This document shows, piece by piece, positions 21,966 through 34,399 of a stretch of 64,000 nucleotides of DNA (position 1 is the stretch's first letter; the number at the start of each line of letters is the position of its first letter). The DNA comes from Chamaecyparis obtusa. Its lineage: Eukaryota; Streptophyta; Pinopsida; Cupressales; Cupressaceae. The stretch lies in NCBI GenBank assembly GCA_027943335.1, contig BSBK01006394.1:558001-622000 (forward strand). Direction: 5' to 3'. A model generated the notes under the pieces. It was given only the letters and a program-made list of their open reading frames with translations. It was not told the DNA's origin and did no database searches. The position numbers and the translations under genes were made by a program.

Positions 21966-24900
21966 CTATAGCACATCCCTGTAGTTTGTTTTTAGAATCT
22001 GCATATCTACATCCGAAGCTTCTGTAATTGCTTCTACTACCTGAATCAATGCATTGAGACCATATGCATCCTTGTCTATTTCTTCTACATATGTATGGAT
22101 TAAATCATAAAATGTTTTGAGGCCAAGATTAATGTCTTCATGGGTGCTCTCCAAAATATTGATCTTTGGAGTCAAGAAGCTTCTTAATTCAGAGAATCCT
22201 TTCCGAATTCTCTCCCTTTCCAACTGTAAGGTATGGATTTTATCCATGATCCTATTTGTTTCATTATTTATGTCCAATATCTTCTTATTTGCAAAATCCT
22301 CAAAGAGTTTTATCAAAACCTCTTCATCCTAAGCTATAATGTATGATATACTCTTGACATGCTTGTGTGAAGTCATGCGAAACTTATAGAGATATTGTCC
22401 ATATTTAAGACAAGATTTGATTGTTCTTTTAGTGGAAATCAATGTATTAAGATCACTCTTCATCCCATCAAGAGTATCTTTCATTCTTATCCTTTTGAAA
22501 TAATCTACTACTTTTATTCTTGATGCTTCCTCTAAGGTATCAAAATTTTGTTCTACTATACTTAGAGCATTATCTAGACTACTTATAGGATCTTTACTAT
22601 GTATAGGAGGTGTAGTCAAAAACTTACTCAAAACTTGTGTAGCTCTCTGGATTGTCTTGGAAGTTTTGTCAGTCTTCTTTGATTTCCCCTTTGCTTTAGC
22701 AAAATAAAGTACTGACGACTGCATCAGATTTGTGACATTCATGTCTTCTAAGTTGGTTGGTAGTGATTGAGAGCCACTTGCCAACAAACTAGGTGTAGTA
22801 AAAGGGGTGATTGGTAATCCTTTTGGTTATTCCTCTTCTTTTCCTTGTTCTTCTTCCTTTTCTATTTCTACTTCTTTTTCTTGTTCCTTTACCTTTTATG
22901 TTCCTTTTTCTTCTTCTTTTCCCTATGCTTTTTCAAGTGTTTTCTCTACTTGCTGCACTTTTTCAACTGATTCTTCTTGAGTGATCTTTGGACACTCAAG
23001 ATTCTTCACTATTTTATCTATGTTGGTCAAGGTTTGACTCTTATGAAATGGATCAGATGTATCTAGTTGTCTATTAAGTGAAATCTCAACATTATCAATG
23101 AAGAAATTAGGTAGGGTTGTGTCAACTACCTCTGTTTCATTTGGATCTTCAGCCTTCTCTATATTTGTGGGCTCTATAGAAATTACTACTGAGGTTGGAG
23201 TCCTTGTAGACTTACCAAGATCAGTTCACTCCTCTAGGAGTAGTTGTCCAACCTTGTCATGCATTTCCTATTCCACCTCTTCATACTTTCAGGCCATGAA
23301 CTTGATGATTCTTATTTTAGTTCTTAATTTTGGCCTTAGATTCTCAAGCCACTCTCCCATCTCATTCCCTTTCATGGTTGGCATATTCTACAATAGAATA
23401 TCCTGTCTCATCTTAATGTCCTCATCAAGAGATCTTTTCTTTTTTCCTTCTAATATTTCAAATAGGTCCTTACTTAGTTGACCCTCTATTTCAATTAAGT
23501 TCTTTTTAAAGGTGAGTATGTGCTCCACAACTATATATCTTCTATCTTTATTTTCTCCTCTTCATCATATCTATCAAAATATTTCTCAATGGAGTTTAGC
23601 TTACCATCATTTATCACTCTCTTTTGTAGAAATTTTAGGTAGGGCTTGAATAGATCTCTTTGTGTACCTTGGCCCTTATTTTTTTCATCTTCTTCTACCT
23701 TTTTCTTATCTACTTCAAGTGCCCTCATATTAGCCTCTTGAAGTTTCCTTTCATTTACTTCTTCTTTCTCATTTTTCTTTTGTTCCTTTATTTTCTCTAT
23801 GTCAGTCATTTGGACTTCCCTATTTGGCTCTTCTTCTTCTGTGGTCTTTTTCTCCTTGTTCTTCTCATGCAAGGATGGAGGAGTGTCCAATGTTCTCCTT
23901 TTCTTTCCTAGTTCGCTAGCCATAGCCTTAGTGATAGCTTTGGGAGGAGCTTGGCATTGTGTAGCATCTCTTTTTGCCTATCTCTGTGATGTTCTCCTAG
24001 AAGGTGTAGGAGTTTCATCTTTCTCTTTCTCATCTTCTTCTTCAACCTCCACCACTTGAGGTGCCTCTATGTTAGATTGAGGAGGGGAAATTTTGTACTC
24101 CTCCCCAAGTTCTGCCACGTTTTCCCTGATAGTTTTCATCTCTTCTTTTGTTGTACCATGTTTCCTTTCTATTTTTTCAAAAAGGGATTCAACTTTCTTC
24201 TCCCTTCTCCCTTTCACCAATTCTTCCCTAACTGCTGAGTATTCTTCTTCATATGTACCCCATCTTGGAACATTGGGATCTTTGGATGATTGTAAGACAT
24301 ATTGAATATGGAGTTCTAGGATAGTATAGTCAACTTCATATCCCATAGGAGTAGCCCAAGAAGTTCTAGGTTCTACTGCCTCAAATCATGTGCTATCAGT
24401 TTCTACCATGAAACATATGTCATTTTTGTATTTTTCCACTAGTCTCCAAGGGATCCTTTCCCTTTCATGCATTTTTTTTCTGAAATAGTTTCATCATCCC
24501 TATAACTTCATCATACATGTTCTGCTCATCACTTCTTCTATAGCAATCACTGATCATCTACATGGTGTATCTATTAGATCTCCATAGATACATTTTAGGA
24601 AATATTCTCATAACATGAAAGAATATGTACATTATGAGTGATCCAAATCTAAAGTGTGTTGTCATGTTCTTTATTCCTATCAAATTCTCCATTAGTTATA
24701 GCCTTAGGACCTCACATAGGTCATATTCTTCATCTTCTACTACCATTTTATATGCCATATGTACAAAACTGGTTGATACACTATTCATTTTGCTACTATA
24801 TTGAAACTTTTATCCCGATATCTTTGCAACAAGCTTGACATCTTCTTGTGTGATGTCATTTACTGTCATTGCTCTTTAGTTCCATTTACTTTTGGTCAAT

Positions 24901-25361
24901 TTCTCTACTTCAAATCTGATATTATTTTATGTTGAGGGAGTTTTACCTATCATTGGTAAACCAATGATCTCATGCAATAGTTCTTTGGTGATCTTGGTTG
25001 GAGTTCCACCAACCCATATGAATTCATCATGAATTCTACTCAATATAATTTTGATCCAGCCTAGTTCATCAAACTCAAATATTTCCATGTATTTAACTAT
25101 AGGCAACTCGTGAACCTTTCTACATTCTTCGCTTAGGCTTTGATCTACATTATAAAACCCTAACATTTTATCAAATATCTCTAATGTTCCTATAAACTCA
25201 ATCTTATTGTGGATATAAGCCCTTATGTGTTCAACATGAAGAAAACCAATTGGAGTATGTGAGAATACACCCTCTAGTTCATCTTCAGTGGATTTGAAGG
25301 GATGACTCTTAAACTTGTATCTATTCCTCTCAAGCACATTAAACACCTTGGGAATATCCAT
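21966..25361 (-). pseudogene. ORF2 of element I: conserved unknown retroelement protein
   Basis: The first open segment (25361-24927) starts MDIPKVFNVLER and carries HIRAYIHNKI, then GWIKIILSRIHDEFIW and ITKELLHEIIGLPMIGK, matching ORF2 of A and B in order. Between 24926 and 24350 the frame is broken, but blocks matching A are readable (a VHMAYKMVVE-like block, RFGSLI, an RIPW-like block, PMGYEVD). The segment 24346-23531 is a highly charged, probably coiled-coil stretch with lysine/glutamate runs, and 22787-21966 is helical with many Leu/Ile heptad-like positions. No enzymatic motif is visible. ORF2 is about 1,100 codons if intact. At least three frame changes and several stops make it a pseudogene. 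Function unknown. Confidence 0.78.
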
Positions 25362-25465
25362 TCTAACTTCTTTGCTACTAAAAATAACAAAGATTACTTA
25401 AGTTTATGACAAATGCCTAGCTCGCACAACCGTGTGAGGGTTTTACAAACAAAATTGTAAACTCT

Positions 25466-27186
25466 TCATACTCTAACAAATGATCCAAGCTCTTCGATGC
25501 TCTCTAATGTTAGTGTAAATGGTAAGTAGTTTGACCACATTACTATCCTTATAGACAATTTGGCACAAGTCCCAAAAACTACCCATAAAGCTGCAACAAA
25601 CCAATGTTGGCTCAAACTGGTATATTTTCTCACAGATATCTCTAGACCATATGCGGTCTTGTCCAAAATCTCATAACATAGTAGATAAGTTGCTTTCAAG
25701 TTTTCACGGCTTAACTTGTCCATATAGGGGCTTTTTATCTCACTGGTGTTAATCTGTGATGCTCCCCCTAAGGCATACATTACCCATCTAAAAGATGGTG
25801 AGGCAATGCACCTTAGTATTGATTCCACAAGACTCTTAGGACTCTTGTGAGTGCTCACACTCTTCTCTTCATCCATTTTGACTTTAGATTCAATAGGTTC
25901 ATTCTGTTTGGTCCATTTCTCCTTGAATTCTGCTTTTACTTCTGCTAGTTCTTTTTCTTCTTCATTCAGTTCCTTTTCTTTTGCAAATGGTATGAAGTAC
26001 TTCTTTACTGTTCCTTTAAATCTTCAATACTTCACAAATTGTACATCATTATTTCATTTGAAGCATGTCACTTTCTTCTTAGGTTTGAATTGGTTGTAGT
26101 CAATTTGCAACTTGCAGTACTTGGCAATATGACCAAAGTTACTGCATTTGTAGCATACAATCTTTCTAGGTCTGTTAAAGGGTTTCTTAACCTCTTCCAC
26201 TATCTTTTTGACTTTTTCCTTACTATAAATAGAGCTATTGTCTTGCATAGCATCATTTTCTTTACTTGTTTCATTATCCTCAGTTTGTCTATGTTCTACA
26301 TTTTTACTACATTCACATTTTTCCATACTTGCCTCATTCAAGCTTTTCTCTTTTTGCTTCTTGATAAAATCATTCAGGTGATCATATGTAGGTCTTCTAG
26401 ACCTCATATCTAGTTTTTTTCATTCTCTTATCTTATGTCCATACAAATAGCAATTAAAAAAAAAAAAGTAAACTTGGGCTTAGGAATACCTTTTTCAGTT
26501 GATTTCTTTGATTGATCTCTGTGACTACAATCCTTGACATTGTCCTTGCAAGGAGGTATCTCAAGATCTACCATCATAGCATTAGAATCTAACTTCTTAG
26601 GTGAATCAAGATTTACCATAACTCTGTCTTTCCTCTAATCATGATTTTCATTGAATCCTACTCATGTCATGTCTCCAATAGGTTTATGCATGACAATTTG
26701 CTCATCTAATTTTTTTCTTCTCTCATGAAGTTTTTCTATGCGACCTTTGGTCTGATCAAGTTCACTAGTGATGGTGATGCAATATCTTTCAATCTTTTCA
26801 TATTTTGTTTTTATTGTGCTTAGTTCATTCTCCAAAGTTTTCAATCTATCTCTTGTGTCTGATAGATCATTTTGCAAATTTTCTTTTTCCTCTCTTTCAG
26901 TATCAAGTTCTTTAATCAAGTTTAATTTTGTGACTTCTAGTTCATCCTTCAAGGAATCCTTTTTATGTCTTAGATGTTCAATCAGATCTTTTTCTGATAG
27001 TTATTCTATTTGTGCTTCTATGAGATCATCTCTTAATTTTCTTTCATGCTCAAGTGGCTTCTTCAACTTCTTGATGAAGTCATTTGCCTTCCTTAGTTTG
27101 TATTTTAGATCCACTCTATATGCATTAGAAATGTCCACATCTTCCAATGCCATTTCATAATTTTTCTTCAAGTTCTCTAAATCCAT
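25466..27186 (-). pseudogene. ORF1 of element I: coiled-coil, zinc-knuckle gag-like protein
   Basis: The ATG at 27186 lies 46 bp after the primer site. Residues 1-~180 are a long coiled coil (MDLENLKKNYEMALED at the start; ELDTEREEKENLQNDL further on). After a frame change at the A-run near 26456-26468 comes a basic stretch with one CCHC knuckle (CYKCSNFGHIAKYC) and a start of a second (CFKC). In the same frame follows an unrecognised C-terminal segment (25876-25466) with FRWVMYALGG and a hydrophobic HWFVAALWVVFGTC stretch. The coiled coil plus knuckle layout suits a particle-forming, RNA-binding gag analogue, but no canonical copia gag (UBN2) fold is evident. Confidence 0.75.
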
Positions 27187-27231
27187 CTTGATCTCCCCAA
27201 AGCTATTAAGATTTTCCTTCAAGGGCCTGAT

Positions 27232-27245
27232 GCTCTGATACCAAT
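27232..27245 (-). promoter_or_regulatory. Primer binding site of element I
   Basis: The minus strand reads attggtatcagagc right after the LTR end, an exact match to the 3' end of plant initiator-Met tRNA (TGGTATCAGAGC). Confidence 0.92.
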
Positions 27246-28629
27246 TGTTAGGATTTGGTAACACAAAAGGGGGGGGGGGTGAATTAGTGTTACAATACTT
27301 CACTTGATTTTTTAACTTATTTACTTTCTTTAAAAAACATATAATTATATAGCACAAGATAAATAACCATGAAACATAAACAAATATTGAAGAACTCATA
27401 ACACCATATTTATTTTTGAGGAAAACCCTATTAAGGGAAAAAAACCCCGATGGGGATGGTACCCACAAATATCTACACTATAAGTATAGTAACCCTATTA
27501 ATGTTACAAGTAGTGGTTGCCTTTGCACTAAAAGATCGACATGTTAATGCCCGATACAACCACTAGACTTATAGAAGACATAGAAGGTGGTTAATCCATG
27601 TCATGAACCCTGAGGGGAGCACTGACCATTTTTCCAAAAATCTCCCCTCAGCGTTACCTAAGGGGATTCAAACCTATGACCAAGCTCTGATACTACTTGT
27701 TACAAGTAGTGGTTCTCGTTGCACTAAAAGATTGACCTGTTAATTCTTGATACAACTACTAGACTTATAGAAGACATAGAAGATGGTTAAGCCATGTCAC
27801 AAATCCTAAGGGGAGCACTAACCATTTTTCCAATAGTTAAGAGTTTTGACCCTTTTAGGAGTCAAGTATTACAATAAGCAGGTCCTAATTAAGGATAGAC
27901 CCTACTACGAGTCTTTACAATGTGATCCCAATCAAGGAATCGACCTTGTTAGGAGTCCAACCCTATTAAAGGAAATCAAACCCTATTAGGGGTGTACAAT
28001 AGGTGCAACATCACTTAAAATCAATCTATTGTCTTGAATACAAATAGTTGACAAAGTATTCCTTGAATAACTCCTCTTGTTCTCCTTTTCCTTGATCTCT
28101 ATTGTCCTCCTTAGATGTCTCCATAATTCACATACATCAATATCATCATTATCCTCATTACACACTTTTACAAAAGTGTCTGTATAATTATACCTTGTTT
28201 GGCCTTAGATCCAAGACCACATCCAAAGATAACTTTCCAATCACTCACAAAGTTGACCTTAGTGATCACCAACAAGTTATACCGTGTTTACTATCTTCAC
28301 ACCCAATCAACTAAATATATCGCTTTGATACTATCATATTAACACATGTGACCTTACAGATGTATTCATTCATATCTATCCAACATGTAGCCAAGATTGC
28401 ATGCCTTCAGGAGGCTTCTATGAGGATTGCTAACCTTTTATGTCAGATTGGGTCATAGGAACAGTATGTGGACTTAGGCATTTTTCCTTCATCAACTACA
28501 CACAAACATATTAGAGATGTCCAATATGTGCAATCATAAATTTGATGATTGTTTCCATTAATAACAACATTCTATATGTGTATGTGCCTAGATGTGCATA
28601 TGTGTGCATGTGCTAACCACTTGCCAAAA
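27246..28629 (-). repeat. Element I 5' LTR, interrupted by a TRIM
   Basis: It matches 15888-17017 over its length. The outer end reads ttgccaaaa where the other copy has ttgccaaca. The TRIM at 27502-27832 interrupts the aaccctattaagag block. Confidence 0.87.
27502..27832 (-). mobile_element. TRIM: 331-bp miniature LTR retrotransposon
   Basis: Two 135-bp direct repeats (27502-27636 and 27698-27832) run from tgttacaagtagtgg to ccatttttcca. The 61-bp middle holds both replication signals on the minus strand: tagtatcagagc (27684-27696, one mismatch from the initiator-Met primer site) and gaggggagatttt next to the other repeat. It has no coding capacity. By eye the repeats differ at roughly 18 positions. 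The flanks (ATTAA on the left, atagTTAAG on the right) fit an imperfect target duplication; the other LTR of element I shows the empty site. Confidence 0.9.
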
Positions 28630-28634
28630 CAGAG

Positions 28635-30664
28635 AACAAAGGCTCCAAGTGTTTGGTCCCTTATGACACCCATCACCTACTAAATTAAATAAGGATTTTC
28701 CTTTAGATGGTGAAATTTGGACCTTGACACAAACCTAGAATATTTGTGAGTTTTAGATCCTAGTTGTAACTTAAAACCCAACCCTAAGTACAATAGAATA
28801 AAATAATAAAGGAAATGTTTATGGCAAGGGAAACAATAAGGTTATTTTTTATTTAAAAAGGCATAAATTTCCTATTTTTTGAGGTTTCTACAAATGATCT
28901 TGGAGATATGATTGTGAGGTAGCAGCCTTTGACCTTACCATATGACTTTTGGAATGTGAATTCATCATGGGGCACTATACATGGATATCAAGTTTTATTA
29001 GGATACTATAAATAATAATTTATTGCATATGTTAAACATGTTTTTGTGTGAGTCATACTTACTATTTTTGGTAAGTTGTCTTCAATTAGGACTGTGTAAC
29101 TCAGTTGTTATATGATACTCAAAGTTATATTTTCATGTACTTTTGGAGATTGATGTGACTGTGAAAATTCTTTAAAAAATAATACAGAAGATATTTTCAA
29201 ATGGTTTTTTTCTTGGTATAGTTTTACTAAGTTTTTCCATGTAAATTTATGTGTTTAAATATTGTTGTTTTGTGTATATTTTTGCACTAGTAATTTTCAT
29301 AACAATTGGTATATAGAAAGGTTTTTTGTGTAGAAATTGTTTGTTTTGGGAGGTGAGTAATGATAGGAAGCACTATGACCATATATGAGGTACAAAAGTT
29401 TTTTTGTTTTTTTTTTCATTTTTCTCTATGGAAGTTGAAGATTAAATATTTTCTAGTGAAGAATGGATGTGCCCTATTAGCACTGCACATAATGAAATAA
29501 TATGTTCATTTTCTTCCCCAAGACTTACAAAATTATCCCACCTTTGTTCATGCCAATTTCCTAATTATTCCACTACTGTCCATAAAGGTTGTATGCTTTT
29601 ACCACTACTATTCATATATACTCTCTCAAACACCATAATTTGACATATTTCACAACCCAAAAATATAATAATTTGAAGTCTGATACAACATTGCATACTT
29701 GGAAGCAAATTTGAATTCAAATAACATATCAAGTAGACATCTTCACACCTTGTCAAAACTAAATGTGGATATTGAATTAACAAGACCACTAATAGTATTT
29801 CACCAAGATTGTATATCCATCATACCTAAAAGGGGCATACCGAAGGAACACTAAAAACTTATAGGATGTAAAATGTGTCACATCAAAAGGTAGAGCTACA
29901 TCAAAAAGTTACTCATCAGAGAGACATGAGCATACCTTCTTAAAAAATAGATATGATATTTATGTCATTATAACATTGAATATATACTAAAGTTAAGTGT
30001 CACATAGAAGGATGAATTTACATTAAAAAATCATGTTTCAATGAGACTTACTAGATTCTTCATCGAAATGTAAATAAAGGGTACTAACACTGATATGGTA
30101 TCATATGTATAATGGGGGTGTGACTAGTCTTACCAAAAGCAAAGAGTCTCAATATTTTGATGAGAATACATATGTATCTTATAAAAAAACTAGGCATCAA
30201 TGAAACTTCAAGCTTCTACTAGAGTTGTGAAGCATGACACCAAAAAGTGATGTTATATCGAAATGTCAAAACTTGATAAGAGTAATGAGAAATCTTGTAA
30301 AAATACTGGTAAAGGAACCAGAAGATGTGATATCTAATATCTAATGGGAGCATGGACAATCTTATCAACATGGAGGATACAAGATATTGAACAAACACAC
30401 AAGTATATTTCTTCAAAAAAGTTCACATCAGTGAAATATTGAACATCTACCAAAGACTAAAAACCTCTCATCAAAAAGGAATGTTACATTGAAAGATTGG
30501 ATTTTGATGTTACTTCTATAAAGGTTATTCTTATAATGTGGCATTGATATAGAAAAAAAATATTTACCAAATGAGGGAAATGTCTTGGCAAAAGTATTTT
30601 TTTTAATTGAAATAGTGATAAGTTCTACTAAATAACTCGTGGGTGATCAATGACACCACCAAAA
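28635..30664. other. Unclassified DNA with diverged tandem repeats
   Basis: There is no recognisable gene. From about 29860 to 30650 old tandem units of about 235 bp are visible (see the separate entry). The open stretches at 29565-29789 and 30219-30416 (minus) are short and unrecognised. Confidence 0.5.
29860..30650. repeat. Diverged tandem repeat, unit about 235 bp
   Basis: Related blocks recur: a cataccttcttaaaaaatag / gtatcttataaaaaaactag / tatttcttcaaaaaagttc series at about 29935, 30176 and 30405, and a cacatagaaggatg / acaccaaaaagtgatg / catcaaaaaggaatg series at about 30002, 30237 and 30468, with spacing 232-241 bp. An old satellite or expanded minisatellite. Confidence 0.55.
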
Positions 30665-31874
30665 TGTTATAATAACTGAGAGGGGGGTGAATTAGTTAGA
30701 TCAATTATCCTACAGTCCCAAATACAAGTATGTAAAACACAAAACATTGATTTAATGTGGAAACCTTGCTAAGGGAAAAACCACCTGGGACCGGTAACCC
30801 AAAATAATTTTCACTCTTCTGAAGTGAGCTCGGTGAAGAGCCAACCCTGTTAAAGGTTACAAACACACTATTAGGTGTGACGTTGTTAGAGGATTTAAGA
30901 CTAACAGTTAAATTTTGACCAGCATTCACTATGGGGTCAATAAGATAACAATGTACATTCCTTGAATGACATAGGGGCATAACATAAGATGGTTAAGTCC
31001 ACTCGGTTAGGAGATTTTTCTGTATCAATGGTTAAACTAAAATAGTAGTTGATTTTATTAAAATACAACTTAATTTGCAGATTTTTAGATCTATTCTAAT
31101 CCCATAAAAATCCTCTAATCAATATTTCAATTCACTTCCTCAACTTACTTTCACTCAGTAATAGCTCTCTGACGCTCAGTACTGTTCTGCAGTTCAGTTC
31201 TCCTTCAACTAGTCTGATTAGGCATGCATGAAACTATATTCACACAAAATCTCTACAGTCTTCTTTCTTTTGACATGTTTCACTTCCATCCTATAGCTCT
31301 TCTTCAAATTTTGTCAGCCATGGATCTCATAACAAACTTTATCCTCAATCTCAAAATCATAACAATTTCCAGCTCATCATTTTCTGTCGGCTGAACTAAG
31401 CATTTAATACTTTCATCCATACTCGGTTAACAAAGAAATGCATCAGTGAACACAAGCTTGATTAATATTGTCACTTGTTATACACTACAGTGGCTCGGTG
31501 TATACTGAAGTGTTTCATTTACCGACCACATTGCCTTGTACAATTTTACTTCCTTCTTCATAATAGATTAATGCAACATAATCAAGTCAACAATATGAGA
31601 TCATAGACTCATCAATAAGTTACCCAAAGTATTCCTTATCCTCAGCTATCATATCCATCTTTCTCCATGTAGATATCTTAGTAATTCATCTTTTCTCTCT
31701 TTTTACAGATGTTTAGATGTTTGTAACTTACATGATAAGTACTGTTAAAAATAGTTGACATCAATGATGACATAATGATTGATTTAATTATCTTACATAT
31801 CATTTAAGTAACTTGGTGATCTCTAATCACTGATCTTCAAGTCATTTAGGTATCCAATCAGTTATAGTTCATCA
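30665..31874 (-). repeat. Element C 3' LTR (1210 bp)
   Basis: The minus strand runs from TGATGAACTA to attataaca. The 5' copy (34400-35356) is nearly collinear, and the more distant relatives are 10099-14318 and 41596-43045. U3 carries cggtgtatactg-type motifs around 31490-31515. Confidence 0.88.
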
Positions 31875-31890
31875 ATCTCTCCCTTTGGCA
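31875..31890 (-). promoter_or_regulatory. Polypurine tract of element C
   Basis: The minus strand reads gccaaagggagagat immediately before the LTR start TGATGAAC. Confidence 0.8.
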
Positions 31891-32449
31891 TTGATGGAAA
31901 CACAAGCAATATGAAAATATGTCATGCACATACCAAACATGTATTCTATAGCTATGTAAATAAATGATGTAGCTCGGTAAGCTCTCCCTAGCTTGATATT
32001 TTAATATGTTTAATCACTACATTACATAGTAGCATTACAAGTGTAGACTCTCCTCTGTGGATTTGATCTTTTCAGCTCTCAGATTCCTTCTATTATCAAA
32101 AACAAATATTCAAATCTCTTCCTAACTTTCTCAAATTATCTCTCCCTTAGATAGATATTTCATATTTGAGCCTTCTCTCCCTTTGACAAAAATGCAAAAG
32201 AAAAACATAAAACATACAGCTCTAAAATAGCCAAGTAACTCTTTGTTGTTCGGTGCAAATAATGTATCTCTGTATAGTGATAAGCAAATCTCTGTTCTAG
32301 CTCCTCAAATATTTCACAACCTTATACATGATCCAAAGTGTGAGCTATGTTGCATCGACATGAATGATCTTCTAATAAGATTAGGCTGATGCAACCTCCA
32401 AATCACATTAGTGACCGGTTGATAGGGGATAGACCCCAAGTCTAGTCCT

Positions 32450-34061
32450 CAAGTATTAAAAATCATCCTTCGATAGAGGCTTGGTAAAAATATTAGCAAG
32501 TTTCTCCTTTGATGTAACATATTCCAGTTTGACTTGCTTCTCATGTACTTTTTTTCTTAAGTAGTGATAATTGATATATGCTTTTTCTTGAAATGCATTA
32601 CAGGATTCTTAGAAATATTTATTGCACTAGTGTTGTCACAATATATAATCATTGGCTTAGTGATTACCTCATTCATCCATTCCAACACTTGTTTGATATA
32701 AGAAATGTTTGAACAATTTGTAGCAGCAACAACATACTCTACTTCAGTAGTAGACTGAGAAATACAAGGTTGTTTCTTACTTATCTAAGTTACAAGTCTT
32801 TCACCAAAGAAAAATGCTCCTCCAGTTGTGCTCTTTTTGTCATCTATATTTCCAGCCCAATCTGCATCAGTGTAAACTCTTAGTTCAAACTTTCCTTCCT
32901 TAGGATACCATAAACCATAATCCTCTATTTTCTTCAGGTATTTCAAGATTCTTTTCACTGCAACCATATGTGAATCCTTTGGATTGGCAAAGAATCTAGC
33001 CACAATCCCCACTACATGTGCAATATTAGGCCTACTATGCACTACATACATCAATTTACCAGTAATAGATCGGTACAATGTCTGATTTACCTCTATAGAT
33101 TCATCATCTTTTATCAATTTTCAGCCTGTGACCATCGGTGTTCCTACTGGTTTAGCATGATCTTCCATGCCAAACATTCTCAATACTTCCTTTATGTGCT
33201 TTGATTGTGTGATGAAAATTCCATCATTATGCTGAATAACCTACAATCCTAGAAAGAATTTAATCTCTCCAAACATCAACATTTCAAATTCCTTCCTTAT
33301 CTCATCAGCAAATGATTTACAAATATGATCTTTTCATCCAAAAATTATATCATCCATAAATATTTCAGCAATCAAAATAGTATCATCAAATCCTCCTTTC
33401 ATGCACAAATTATTGTTTTCACTAGTTCTTACAAAACCAATTCTTCAAAGAGAAGTATGTAACCTTTCATACCATGCTCTTGGTGCTTGCTAAAATCCAT
33501 ATAAAGCTTTGTGCAGTCTACATACCATGTCTTTTTTATTCGGATCAAAAAACCCTTCTGGTTGTTCTATGTAGACCTCCTCTTCTACTATTCCATTCAA
33601 AAAAGCTGACTTAACATCCATTTGATAGACCTTGAATTTCTTATGGCAGTATATGCAAGTAACATACGGACTCCTTCTAGTCTAGCAACAGGTGTGAAAT
33701 TTTCATCATAATCAATACCTTCTTCTTGTGCATATCCCTTGCAAATAAGTCTAGCATTGTTCCTAGTAACTTCTCCATTTTCATTCAGCTTACTTCTGAA
33801 AATCCATTTAGTATTGATAACATTTTTATCTTTTCATCTAGGTACTAAAGTCCATGTCTTTTTTTTCTCAATTTTTTCTATCTCTTCATTCATAGCATTG
33901 ATCCATTCATCATTCTCAAGTGCAACCTTAACATTCTTCGGTTCAAACTCATAAACTAAGCATACATTTTGTCTTAGCTTACTTCTTGTCAATATCCCAG
34001 CTTTCTTAGCTCTAATGATTTGGTTCTTAGGATGATGTCTTCTAACAAATCTTTCTAGCAC
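32450..34061 (-). pseudogene. Copia reverse transcriptase and RNase H of element C
   Basis: The order on the minus strand is: the reverse transcriptase start (a DEWINAMNEEIEKIEKKKTW block before WTLVPR, at 33930-33834); middle blocks in broken frames; the catalytic motif read as FMDDI near 33350-33365 (usually VDD); then an open segment 33117-32785 with LYRSITGKLMYV, RPNIAHVVG and the RNase H start YTDADWAGN; and remnants of STTEVEYV and the terminal region to about 32450. This pair copies the RNA into cDNA. Stops and frame changes make it inactive. It is the only copia reverse transcriptase of the C/E family in the window. Confidence 0.9.
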
Positions 34062-34385
34062 TTGATCTCTTCTTTGTTCTTCATTCTGTTCAGGTTCATT
34101 TCCTTTCTCGACAGTTTCTTCCTGATCCTCGGTTTCCCTTTGTTGTTCCTCGGTGTTATTTTCCTAATGCTTGGTCAACTTAGCCTGTGGCTTCAGTAGG
34201 TACTCTGGATGTTCAACATGAGAAAATCTACCAGTCTTATGTCTCTTTATTTCTTTCATCATCATTTTTATCATCAAATTCATCAACTCTAACATTAGCA
34301 CTTTCAATCATCTTATTAGTAACCTTATTCAAACACTTGTAAGCTTTCTACTAAAGTCCTTAAAACTTTGTTCCAAGAAACCAAT

Positions 34386-34399
34386 GCTCTAATACCAAT
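34386..34399 (-). promoter_or_regulatory. Primer binding site of element C
   Basis: The minus strand reads attggtattagagc after the LTR end ctaaca, one mismatch from the initiator-Met site. Confidence 0.85.

Noticed and set aside
23660..24305. Several plus-strand ORFs opposite ORF2 of element I
   Set aside because: They are antisense to lysine/glutamate-rich coding sequence and give Phe/Ser/Leu-rich products with no motif.
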